DNA from: Caenorhabditis elegans
Lineage: Eukaryota > Nematoda > Chromadorea > Rhabditida > Rhabditidae
Direction of reading: 5' to 3'
NCBI RefSeq assembly: GCF_000002985.6
Contig: NC_003280.10
Location: forward strand, 14,690,501-14,754,500
DNA length: 64,000 nt
Within the stretch, counting starts at the first letter, position 1. Each line of letters opens with the position of its first letter. Under the pieces are notes generated by a model. The model saw only the letters and a program-made list of their open reading frames with translations, had not been told where the DNA came from and did not search any database. This document shows positions 47,001 to 57,408 of this stretch, in pieces. The position numbers and the translations under genes are program-made.

Positions 47001-48737
47001 CTGGAAATTGAAATATTCATAAAAATTTAAATTTGAATTTCTAAATGTTTGTCCCAACCTGATACATGGCATATGCTTTATTCAACGATGTCCTAGGATA
47101 TCCTAAAAATTGCGCGGGAAACCGTCTTCGACACCAATGCACCCTCTGCCCGGACAATGAAAGATTGGTCTCATAATCCATCCGAACAGCGGTTGGGACG
47201 GCCAGTACCGCGGATGACATCCAGATGAGTAGGATTACTTTTTTAGCTCGTCCTATGGATGAAAACCAGATATTTCGCATAGGATATGCTATTGCAAGAA
47301 ACCTCAAAAAACCCATTTTTAAAGGAGCATAATCTCTCTTTTCTCTAACCTCTCAAAACTAATCATAGTCATCGTGAGCACCGAGCAGAAGCATGTAAAC
47401 TGTTGAATGTAGTGCACAGAATAGCACGCAAACCTGCCCATCGACCACGTATGCGACATATACTTCATGAACATTATAGGCACACAAAACCAGATAAGGC
47501 ACAAGTCGGCGGTGCTGAGCGAGGCGAGAAAGATGTTCGTTACGTTGCGCATTCGTTTGAATCGGTTTACAACAAATATTACCTAGAGGAAATATGATGT
47601 TTAAAATATCCATACGGGGGGACTCACCATAGAGTTTCCAATAGTTCCAACTAGAAAAACAGTGAGATATAAGAAGCCGGGAAGAGCGATCTCGAACAAC
47701 TCCTCGTCGGTCATTGAGAAGAAAACAGTGTCATCGGGTACAGTGCAGCGAGAAATGCAAACCTATAAAAAATTTATGTTGGGGGTGGAACTAGGAGGTT
47801 TGATAATCAGGGCATGGTGGGATTTGTCGTTGGGAAATGGGCTTCAAAAAATGTTGAACTTTTCAGAAATGGACTATTAGGCAGCTGCTGAGATGATATA
47901 ACAAATCTCATTATAGAAATTTTTCTACATGAATTGATAGCTGTGACCTAACGCTTTTTGTGAAGAGTCTATCGGGGGTACGCAATTGGCGAAATTACCG
48001 AAATTGCCGAAAATTCGATTGCCGCGCAACCCTGAAGGTTATACCAACATTTACTAAAATGTTGGATAGTCATAACTTTGCTAGACTTGGCTTACCTTGC
48101 TTTACCAGTTTTACCAGTTTACCACAGTCAGCACAACACTTGCAGTCATCAAAGCAACGATTTTTTCCGGCAAATCGGCAAAATGCCGGAATTGAAATTT
48201 CGGCAAACCGGAAAATTGTGGGATTTGAAAACTTCCGGTAAGTCGGCAAATCGGCAAATTGGCGATGTGCCGAATTCGCCGGATAAACGGAAATTGATAT
48301 CCGGTAAATCGGCAATTTTCCGAAAATCAAAACTCCCGGCAAATCGACAAACCTGCAGTTTGCCGAGTTTGCCGTTTGCCGAATTGGCAGTTTGCCGAGT
48401 TTGCCGTTTGCCGAATTGGCAGTTTGCCCAGTTTGCCGTTTGCCGAAGTGGCAGTTTGCCGAATTTTCCAAAAATTTCCCTAACGGCAATTGTCGTCCAC
48501 CTCTGACCCTTACATCGAATGAAATTTGAAAGAAAAAAAAACAATAAAATGAAATTTGAACTCTACCGAAAAAATAAAGAGGAGCATATTACTTACCTCA
48601 AGATACTTGTGCAACGGATGTGTGCAGTTGCAGTCCATCGCAGTCATGTTACTCCAGTCGAACGTTTCGTCATACTCGTAATCGAACGTCGTCTCCTGCA
48701 CCATGTAGCATGACGGATCATCTCCGTCTTCGGACAT
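44010..48737 (-). CDS. rhodopsin-family GPCR, neuropeptide-receptor type, 613 residues
   Basis: Eleven exons 5' to 3': 48737-48597, 47762-47628, 47582-47350, 47302-47059, 47000-46891, 46840-46681, 45828-45574, 45307-45066, 45021-44914, 44870-44775, 44127-44010 (1842 nt, in phase). A 44-base intron (45065-45022) shifts the frame into the true tail. An acceptor (ACTTGCAG) lies just before the start. The acidic N-terminus carries possible N-glycosylation sites (NMT, NCT). Helix landmarks: TM1 GTIGNSMV, TM2 LASLSTADLCLIW, TM3 end SFERFLAIAYPMR (an E-R-F in place of D-R-Y), TM6 MYTVCWLPTIVDEL, TM7 CQSCINPILYAFIS (NPxxY variant NPILY). The cytoplasmic tail is long, with repeated Ser-Pro-Thr motifs (RPRSPTD, RSRSPTG), probably phosphorylated. 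The peptide ligand is unknown. I recall a GPCR on the same clone as tac-1 and smg-9 but do not give a symbol. Its introns hold CGGCAAAT arrays and a TA-flanked palindrome. Confidence 0.9.
44230..44770. repeat. CGGCAAATTGCCGG arrays in the last GPCR intron
   Basis: Two clusters (44230-44370 and 44570-44765) lie inside the intron between the last two exons, in partly opposite orientation around a non-repetitive centre with GGCACAGTTTTAA. The same centre words and flanks recur at 53015-53380, so this is a full composite element. Confidence 0.7.
46010..46140. repeat. tRNA-B-box-like sequence in a GPCR intron
   Basis: GTTCGAGTCCCT (46110-46121) is close to the pol III B-box consensus, but no matching A-box or cloverleaf is visible. 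It may be a tRNA-derived remnant; weak support. Confidence 0.25.
46176..46554. mobile_element. 379-bp palindromic element flanked by TA
   Basis: Begins CTCGGCATTCAGAGGCAACT and ends AGTTGCCTCTGAATGCCGAG, with TA on both sides (46174-46175 and 46555-46556). The arms are largely complementary along their length (GGCAACTTATTTAGTGCCAC / GTGGCACTAAATAAGTTGCC). A further internal copy of the end sequence near 46397-46412 shows a nested structure. TA duplication fits a Tc1/mariner-type MITE. It lies in a GPCR intron. Confidence 0.8.
48160..48500. repeat. CGGCAAATTGCCGG array with a tandem 31-bp block
   Basis: It lies in the first GPCR intron. After mixed units, a block near 48358-48460 repeats GCAGTTTGCCGAGTTTGCCG followed by TTTGCCGAATTG about three times in tandem, a local amplification of the general repeat. 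Confidence 0.75.
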
Positions 48738-50786
48738 GGACGTCTGCAAGTGGGCATATATTGATAAAAATTATTAGTAATACTACTATTAAGTAAAAAG
48801 GTTAATAATATTCATAAGGAAGAAAATAGCAAAAAAAAAGTGGCTTGGAAAATTTTGACGCTCCAGTTAACCCTATCAAAACATAATGTCCATGCTTGAG
48901 TTACTAAATTCAACTTCAAAAATTAAAAAAAAATTGAAAAACCAATCAATATTAGTTCTATCCGTGTGTGTATAACAACATGATAATATCAAATATGTGG
49001 CGAGTGCCCATCGCCAATCCTCAACTAATCCGTAGCCAGTATTTTCCAACTGATATCCATCGCGACGTCGTGTCTTATTATCAAGGGTGAGGAGAAATGA
49101 AACAAAAAACGGATTTGGCTCGCGGAGCACACAAAGTGTAGGTGAGTAGTTGGTTGAGCTCTGGGGCTCGATGGAAGAAAAGGAGAAAGTAGAGAGGCAA
49201 GAAATTGATCAGGAAATCTTATTAGAATCGCCGCATAAATTAGTAAGGTGTATGCGCGGTGCGGTGGATGTATATTTCATTTGGTTGGAAGTTTTTTTTT
49301 CGACAACGGTTGGGATGGAAGAAAAGTTGCTTGCATAAATTGATGGGTGAATGGAAAAGGGAGTTGCTTGTGAGGAATTTGAATTTTTTGTTGAAAATGT
49401 TGTTGAAAGCTGTCAGGGTTTTATCAAAACGTAAAATGTTTGACTGAAAGTTGACAAGAGTTTGATGCCTCGGGATTTTTTTTGTTAAATTTTTTAACAG
49501 AAAGACAAGGGTCTGGTGAATCACCATATTAAAAAAAAGTTTTTCAAAAAATTATCAGTTTGAGTTTTTAAACATTTCTGACCGCCTACAGTGTTTTAAG
49601 TCGGAGCCACTTTTTCAGGTTCAGGACAATGTCTGAAAAAATAAAAATACAATTTCTTTCATCAAAAAATTTTTATTCCGTTTGTTTTCAAAATATTATT
49701 GGGAAATTTGAATTCTCGTCACTCTCAGCTTTAAAGTGACCCCCATAATGCTCAGGTTTCGCTAATTTTGAATGTTGGCAGTCTCGACACAGCTGAAGCC
49801 GGTGCCACAGTACCCAGCTTGGCGAGAACCGAAAATTTCAAATTGGCTCCAACCAGGGCATGATGGTGGTCAAATTAAAGCTAGTGAAGTGGGGAATTTG
49901 AATTTTAAGTCAATTTGGGGAGAAATTGAAAATTGAATCAAATGTTTGAGCAACAATGTTTTTTAAAAAATTTGGCTCGAAAAATGTTATTCAAAATCTA
50001 TCTAAAATTTAAATTCCTTATATTACCAGCTTTTTATTTAAAGAAATAATTACAAATTTTTCGAAAATTTGTTGTAAGTTTTTTTTCAGGCTATATGATA
50101 TTCAATAACTTAAATTCTAGTGGCTTCCAGCATAACCTCTATAAAATTCCTAGAATCTGCGTCACCACATTTTCAATTTTATTTCCATATTTATCAAAAC
50201 AAAACCGTGGTCATTGAAAAAAAAATCTGACATATAATGACCAAACATCGAAAATCCTTTTGAAAACAACAGAAAATAAATCAATTTTTTTAGTTTTCTG
50301 AAACAAATATCAAGTTTAAATTGTTATTATAGTTTTATTCGAAATTTTGTGCATATTCGGAAAAAAAAGTGTTCTAGAATATGTGTAAACTGTCTGGAAA
50401 TTTTTTTTAATTTTTAAGAAAAATTTCTAGTAACAAAAAGTAAAAGCTAAAGGTTCTGCTCAAAAAAAATTGAGAAAAAAATTGAAATAGTAAGATGAAG
50501 CTTCATTGATGTGGAACTTTTTTTTACATTTTTTAAAAGTTTATTTTTAGGCTTCAAACTTTGAAGAAATATGTGCTTTGGTAAAAGAAGCAAAAATTCA
50601 AAAATATGAGGCATTTTGATGGCATAGAGCATAATTTTGAGGGATGGCCGAGGTTTTTCTTCCGCGGCCACGTAGCAAAAGTTTCCGAACTTGTTGAAAA
50701 CACCATTAAAAAAGTAATAATATATACGTTCTATGAAAATCTAATAAAAAGGGCAAAAGAACAATAAGTGATAAATCGGCAATCTA
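48738..50786. other. region upstream of the GPCR, no gene seen
   Basis: Contains the probable GPCR promoter and AT-rich DNA. A moderately GC-rich stretch at 49736-49870 (with GACACAGCTGAAGCCGGTGC) stands out in composition, but I cannot assign it to a gene or repeat family. Confidence 0.4.
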
Positions 50787-52637
50787 TCCCATGCTCACAT
50801 TTCCCATGCACACATTTCCCATGCTGACATTTTCTCCCGTGCATACAAAAAATTCCCATGCTTACGCCCAGTAGTTCGAGTACTCCCATGCCTACAACTC
50901 ATTTTTTCCCTTTTTTCCGTTCCCATGCTGGCATTCTCATACATACATTTTTTCCGGTGCATACAAAATTCCCATGCTTACATCCAGTAGTCGAAGTACT
51001 CCTATGCATACACCTCATTTTTTCCATTTTTTTTCGTTCCTATGCTGACATTCCCATACATACATTTGTTCCCATACTTACAAAAATGTATTCCCATGCC
51101 GACATGGAACAGTTTTGTGCTCCAGAAGAGCACAAAATCAATTTTTTTGCTCATTTTCATTGTAATAGGCTTACTTGACAGCTTTCAGTTACAACTGATC
51201 GCTTTTTTTTCAAAATGCATTAGTTCTCGATTATGAACAAGGAATCGAAGAAAAATGAGGACGACTGCCTATAGAGTAAAATTTTTTTTTGCTCAAAAAA
51301 AATTTTTTTTTTGAAAATTTTTTTTCTCTCTATTTTGTAGGATATAATTAATTCGGTGAATTCCACAACTTCAAATGTTCATATTGCTGTTTCCGTGCAG
51401 TTATGAGTTTCGCAGTGTCTTAGGAACATTCCATTTTTTGTTGCATTTTGTAGGAAATCGGAGCTATCTTATAATTTCTACAAATTAGAAAATCCATTTC
51501 GCATTATTTCATGTAACTTGAACCTATTGCTCTTCAAAAATAGCACTGAACGAATGTTGATTCTGTTTCTTTCATTAAAAAATGTGCTACTGTGCATTTT
51601 TTCCCACTTCTACGACTTTAAAGGCGCGCGAATTTTCGCGCAATAATCTCGCCACGCGCATCCCATTGATTTGTTGAGCGCTGGCGAGACCAATGACGGG
51701 ACTATTTTGTATAAATGCGCGCGCCTTTAAAGTCGTAGAAGTGGGAAAAAATGCACAGTAGCACATTTTTTAATGAAAGAAACAGAATCAACATTCGTTC
51801 TGTGCTATTTTTGAAGCAATAGGTTCAAGTTACATGAAATAATGCGAAATGGATTTTCTAATTTGTAGAAATTATAAGATAGCTCCGAATTCCTACAAAA
51901 TGCAACAAAAAATGGAATGTTCCTAAGGCACTGCGAAACTCATAACTGCACGGAAACAGCAATATGAACATTTGAAGTTGTGGAATTCACCGAATTAATT
52001 ATATCCTACAAAATAGAGAGAAAAAAAATTTTCAAAAAAAAAATTTTTTTTGAGCAAAAAAAATTTTACTCTATAGGCAGTCATCCCCATTTTTCTTCGA
52101 TTCCTTGTTCATAATCGAGAACTAATGCATTTTGAAAAAAAAAGCGATCAGTTGTAACTGAAAGCTGTCAAGTAAGCCTAATACAATGAAAATGAGCAAA
52201 AAAATTGACTTTGTGCTCTTCTGGAGCACAAAAATGCTCCATGTCGGCATGGGAATACATTTTTGTAAGTATGGGAACAAATGTATGTGTGGGAATGTCG
52301 GCATGGGAACGTTCGACTACTGGATGTAAGCATGGGAATTTTGTATGCACGGGAGAAAATGTATGTATGGGAATGTCAGCATGGGAACGAAAAAAAAGGG
52401 AAAAATGAGTTGTAGGCATAGGAGTACTTCGACTACTGGATGTAAGCATCAGAATATTTTGTATGCACGGGAGAAAATGTATGTATGGGAATGTCAGCAT
52501 GGGAACGGAAAAAAAGGAGAAAAATTAATTGTAGGCATGGGAGTACTCGAACTACTGGGCGTAAGCATGGGAATTTTGTATGCACGGGAGAAAGTGTCAG
52601 CATGGGAAATGTGTGCATGGGAAATGTGAGCATGGGA
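50787..52637. mobile_element. 1,851-bp near-perfect palindrome with GCATGGGAA arrays, TA-flanked
   Basis: The left end TCCCATGCTCACATTTCCCA mirrors the right end TGGGAAATGTGAGCATGGGA, with TA on each side (50785-50786, 52638-52639). Each arm starts with an array of roughly 25-30-bp units built on CCCATGCTGACATTCCCAT (about 50787-51115 and 52240-52637). Then come unique arm sequences that pair almost base for base, for example CTATAGAGTAAAATTTTTTT near 51270 with its inverse near 52060. The loop lies around 51660-51720 and contains GAGCGCTGGCGAGACC. Frames in the arrays are artefacts of the repeat. No transposase is present: a fold-back-type non-autonomous element. Confidence 0.88.
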
Positions 52638-52848
52638 TAGTTTGCCTGATAAATCATATATGAGAGCAGAATAAAGTGAAAAAAATAAATAATGATGATA
52701 AGATTTGCGAAGAGGAGTAATCGTTTTTTTTTTCGAGAAGATCTTATAATGCTCTTCTCGTTGAGCTCAAAAGCAAGAAGACTCGACTAATCCGGTCACA
52801 TATATATTGATGAGACACATATCCTCCCACGAATGGATCACCTGAATC

Positions 52849-52868
52849 AATGGGGGGGGGGGGGGGGG
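52849..52868. repeat. poly-G homopolymer tract
   Basis: An almost uninterrupted run of about 19 G, capable of G-quadruplex formation, lies between the 1.85-kb palindrome and the next repeat cluster. Confidence 0.85.
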
Positions 52869-53014
52869 AGAACTTTCAACGAATGATTTTCCCCAAAAAG
52901 TGCAACTTGCTAGGTGGCTGAGAACATTGGAAAATTTTGAACAAAAAAACAGTTCAAAATCTTTTGTAGTTTTAGTTTTTTGCTGACCGCCACACTCCAA
53001 AAGTTGTATCAGAG

Positions 53015-53385
53015 GTAGGCGGCAAACGATTTTTTCCGGAAGGCAAATCGGCAATTTGCCAAAAATGAAAATTTCCGGCAAATCGGTAAACTGCCGGAAT
53101 CGAAAATTCGGCAAATCGTGGGTTTGTACCTTTTTTTGGATTTTTTTTTAAATTTCAATTTTAATTGAAAAAATTGCACGCATCCCATGAATGCTCCTAC
53201 ATTTATTTTGAAAAGTAAGCAAATTGTATGAAAATATCTAAAGAAAACGGGGAGAAAATTTCAAAAAGGCACAGTTTTAAGTGTTTCAATCTTTTAAAAA
53301 ATCCCTCTAAAAACTTCCGGCAAATTGATATCCGGCAACGGCAAATCCGCAAACCGGCAATTTGCCGAAAAAAAGTTGCCCCTTG
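53015..53385. repeat. composite CGGCAAAT element, related to 44230-44770
   Basis: Two CGGCAAATTGCCGG clusters surround a centre containing GAAAATATCTAAAGAAAACG and AAAAAGGCACAGTTTTAA, the same words and order as the copy at 44230-44770. The element therefore has a conserved non-repetitive core with inverted repetitive ends. Confidence 0.75.
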
Positions 53386-56300
53386 AGTTGTACCACGTCT
53401 AAAAAAATATATTTCCTCAAGATCGATACAAAAAGTTTCAGAATATTAAACATTAAAAAAAAACTTTTTGTAAGAAATTTAAATAAATAGTAATATAGAG
53501 TATGACATATCTTCTTATTAAATGGTATTAATGACAAAATCCGAAAAAGATCGAGAAATATCTTTTTGACGTGGCATACGCCCGCAAAAAAGGTGCACTA
53601 ATCCTAATGAGAATGGTTAAATGTCAATAATATTTATTTTAGGATCTTATCGAATAAAAATTCTAATTGAAAATATTCATAAAAATTAATTTATTATAGA
53701 AGGTTACATTGTAAACTTATTTAATTTCAAAAAAAATTGTCGATTTCTATGAAAATTTTTTGGACGTCTTTTTCAAATAAATATTGTTGAAAAGCTTATT
53801 GTACCTTGTCGCATTTTTTTTGCAAAGCTTAACTTCAAAAAACTGAAATTGCCATAAAATTCCAGGTGAACAATTTTGATTTTTGAGCGTCTATCGCTGC
53901 TAATGAGGAAAGAAAAAATTAACAAATGAAGAAAAAGGTTAGTAGTAAAATGAATAAATCAAGTGACTCGACACCGGATATGGAAGCAGAAAAATTGAGA
54001 GGGTGGAATATATTTTTTTGAGATATTTTCAACTTGGAAGATGTTGTTTTTGAACCTTGTTTTCAGCAAAATTTTCAGGAATTTCTTGGAAAATATTTGA
54101 CTATTTAATTTCGATTTGGAATAACTTTTTGAAGGAAGTGATGCCATAAAATTCAAGGATTTTTCAACAAAAAAAATATAATATAATACAAAAAAGGTAT
54201 TTTTTTCAAAATTTATATTTTAGGGTTACTTATAATTTTTGAAGTGAATAAAAATTTTAAAAAAAAATCTACTTTCGAAAAAAGTGTAGGCACAAAGTTG
54301 CCTACTGCTGCCTGACGCCTAAACACGAATTAGCTCCGTCACTTCCTAGTCTAGAGTTTGAAGCCCGTAAAAGAAGGGAACGTCATCTAAAAATGTCAAA
54401 AGCACTTGCCCATTGTCTTCACAAGGGTTGAAGATCAAAAAGTTTTTTTACATTTATATTTTCTGAGGACTAACCCAGAAAGGTCTCAAGCGGAAATCCC
54501 AGAAAAAAAATAAACCGGAAATTAGGTGGTCCCCAACCTAATTTCCTGTTATGCTCGTGGATTTATGGATTACTTTTCATTCGAGCAAAAGGCATTGGCA
54601 TAAAATTGCGCGTCAAATGTGGTATCGCATTAATACATCAAGCTTGACGCGCAAAAAGGGATAAACTACCATGAAAATTACTTTTTAAAAATCCACTGTC
54701 TCCAGTCGAATTTTCTAGAAAATTATAAAAATTATAAAAAAATGTGTTTATTATATTGGAAAATCCTAATCCGACTTTCATGAAAAAAATACGGCTTCCC
54801 TTTTCCATTTTTGAGCTTTTTTTCGAACAAATCAATTTCAAGGTCATGCTGACGTCAGTCCTCGCCGGAGCTTAGCAACTGGACGGTGGGAAACTGCGAG
54901 AAGAAATGGGATTAAGAGCAGTAGGTCATGTAAACTTATCAATTTCTTGTTATCCGCCGCTTTAGAAAAATTGAGCGAAAAAAATCTAATTTATAAGCCA
55001 GAATTTGATTTTTATGTTATTTTTCACTTTATAAAGGGCTTTACACTTTATAAATAAAAAAAGAATAGATAATCATAGAACTAGAATTTAGAAAAAATGG
55101 CAAAATAAAGAAAGCAATGGAATTTAATTCGGTGTGACTTGAATTTCAAATGAACAATTTAGAAAAAAAATACTTTTACTCTCAATTTCTAGTTTTAAAT
55201 TGATGTTTCTTCACTAAAACATTACAATTCACGACAAATTTTCAGACATTTTTAATTATAATTTGATTCCAAGCCACGAACTGTTTTTCGCCCAATTTTT
55301 AGAAAAAATGAAACTTTTTATTCAAATTTCTGAGAGTTTGTCGTAAAATTTGATATGATGTACGCAACACTTGGGGGACTTTTATTATGTGGCCATGGCC
55401 GAAAAAAACTGAGAAACTCGTCCACGTGAAATCACCTAATTTTGAACGAAAACTCGGCCATGTCACATCAGTCCAACTTCCAAACCAAAAAAAAAGACAA
55501 AAATTCTGAACTTTTCCGTCAGGAAACATTTATTTAATGCAAGTTTAATGAAGTTCACTTTCACTTCGGAATAAAAATAGACTCGAGTTAGGACCGATTA
55601 ATTTTTGATTTTTAGACCAAAATCTGCACAGAAAGGCCAAATTCACTGGCATTATTTGAACTTCCCTAGAAATTTCGTAAAATCTGATGTTTGGCACGCA
55701 ATTGCGTACGTGGAACCGCATTTCACGAGTAATCACGTCATTTTTTTTACGAAAAATGCAAGTGATGGTGGGGTGGCGGACACTTCCGGTGAACAAGAAA
55801 CATTTCAAAGAAAATTTCAAGAAATTCGACCACGAGGCCGGATTCTCTGTTTTTCGGTGTTTTTTTTTGCTGGCGGATAAAAAAAATGTACTATTGTCCC
55901 TATTGTCAACTAATAGTATTACGTACAAAACACCGAAAACGACGACAATTTTTGATATTTCAAAAATTGTCGTGGAATGTGATACCAAGTACGCAAAATT
56001 AGTCTTGCACCGAATTTTACGCAAAATTGCAGAAAATTTCAAATTTTCGCTCTAGAATCCTCTACATGGCCTAGAAATATCTTTATTCCGTGGATTTTAA
56101 AACGAAATATTTGAAAATTGTCGTGGAATGTGATGCCAAGTACGCAATGCACTAAACCTACGACAATTGGGAAACTATTTAAATTCTCGAAAAATTTTTA
56201 GTAGTTTACATATCAGAAAACTTGAGAATCGAATAGAAAAGGACAGAAAAAGGAAAAGTCCTGAAACTGACACTTGGAAACTAATTTAAATTTTTCATAT

Positions 56301-57408
56301 TAAAAATTTAATTTTAAATCGAAAATCTCTCGATTTCTTTCTTTTTTTTTTTGCTCACAGCTCAACCGAGGAAAAAAAGAAAAACGAAAAAGAAATTTGC
56401 AGTGTTTTTATCCGGTTGTTTTGCACAAAAACTGCACAACAATACCCAACTGATTTAGATCTCAAAAAATGGGAATACAAAAAAAAAAACGATATAATGA
56501 TGGGGAATGAAATTGGAAAAATTATACATAAAAAAAAAAGAAAATTAAAAAAAAATTTTACAACAAAAAATGGGGAAAAAAATTCTCAAGCACGGGGGGA
56601 TTTATGGCAGGAATATAAGCCTCTCGGCTCCCCGATGAGTGGCGATGAGGCGGAAATTGTGTGACGGTGGTGGTGCTGCTCCCGGATTAAAGAGAGAGAC
56701 GGCCGGTCGTCCTGGAGAGTAGGAATATGGAGAAAATATGCATAAGAGGAGAAAAAATAAAGGCAAAAACAAGGTTGGGATTATATCAGTTGTTGGATGG
56801 TGATGAGTATGATGTGTAGGTAGGCCTGAAGACACTTTTTTGGGTTTGAAAATTTAAATAACGCTTTTTTGAGGAATTTCTGGGGTCCTGGGTGTCTGCC
56901 GGGAAAAATTTGATTTTTTTGGTATTTTTAAGGGAAAAATATGGTGTTTTTAGTGAAAATTGAAAATTGATGTTAAATGTATTATCATTTTAAAGATTTT
57001 TGATTAAAAATATGTTGTTCAATTTTTTGTTTGAATTTCTGTTTTTGAGAAAATCGGAAAAAAAATCGGAAAAGAAATGCATATTATTATTTTATTTAAT
57101 TGTTAAAAAATAATATTTTCACTTTTTGGCATTAAAAAATCGAATTTTTTTTTTAAAGCCGTACATTATTTATTGAGTTTTTTTTTAAATTAATATTTTT
57201 CCAAATTTTTTTGTTAGAGGTTTTTAAAATGAAAATCGAAACATTTAGAAAAAAAATTTTTAGATTTTTTGGTGATATTTTGAGAGAATATTTTTTCAGC
57301 TTTTTTTAAAATTTTATTCGAAAATTTGAAAAACATAGCAGTTTTTCAATAAAAACACTGTTTTTTTGAAAGTTACATACTTAAAAATTTCCAAAAAACC
57401 GGAATTTT
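53386..57408. other. long gene-free stretch
   Basis: No exon with splice signals and codon bias was found on either strand. Notable items: a small palindrome near 54608-54658 (TTGCGCGTCAAATGTGG ... AAGCTTGACGCGCAA), and a diverged repeat at 55350-56150 in which TGTCGTGGAATGTGAT with CCAAGTACGCAA occurs twice (about 55967 and 56118) with weaker relatives near 55351 and 55690. The last 800 bases are T- and A-rich. Confidence 0.45.

Noticed and set aside
50858..51178. Frames encoding PMPTTHFF/IHTF-type repeats, and the matching ones at 52168-52629
   Set aside because: They are translations of the GCATGGGAA tandem arrays in the two arms of the palindrome.
50787..52637. CRISPR-like array of regularly spaced GCATGGGAA units
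   Set aside because: This is a eukaryotic genome, the units have no unique spacers and they form inverted arms of a palindrome.
55545..56042. 165-codon frame on the - strand
   Set aside because: It overlaps a diverged non-coding repeat, with no motif, no splice context and an open frame on the opposite strand over the same bases.
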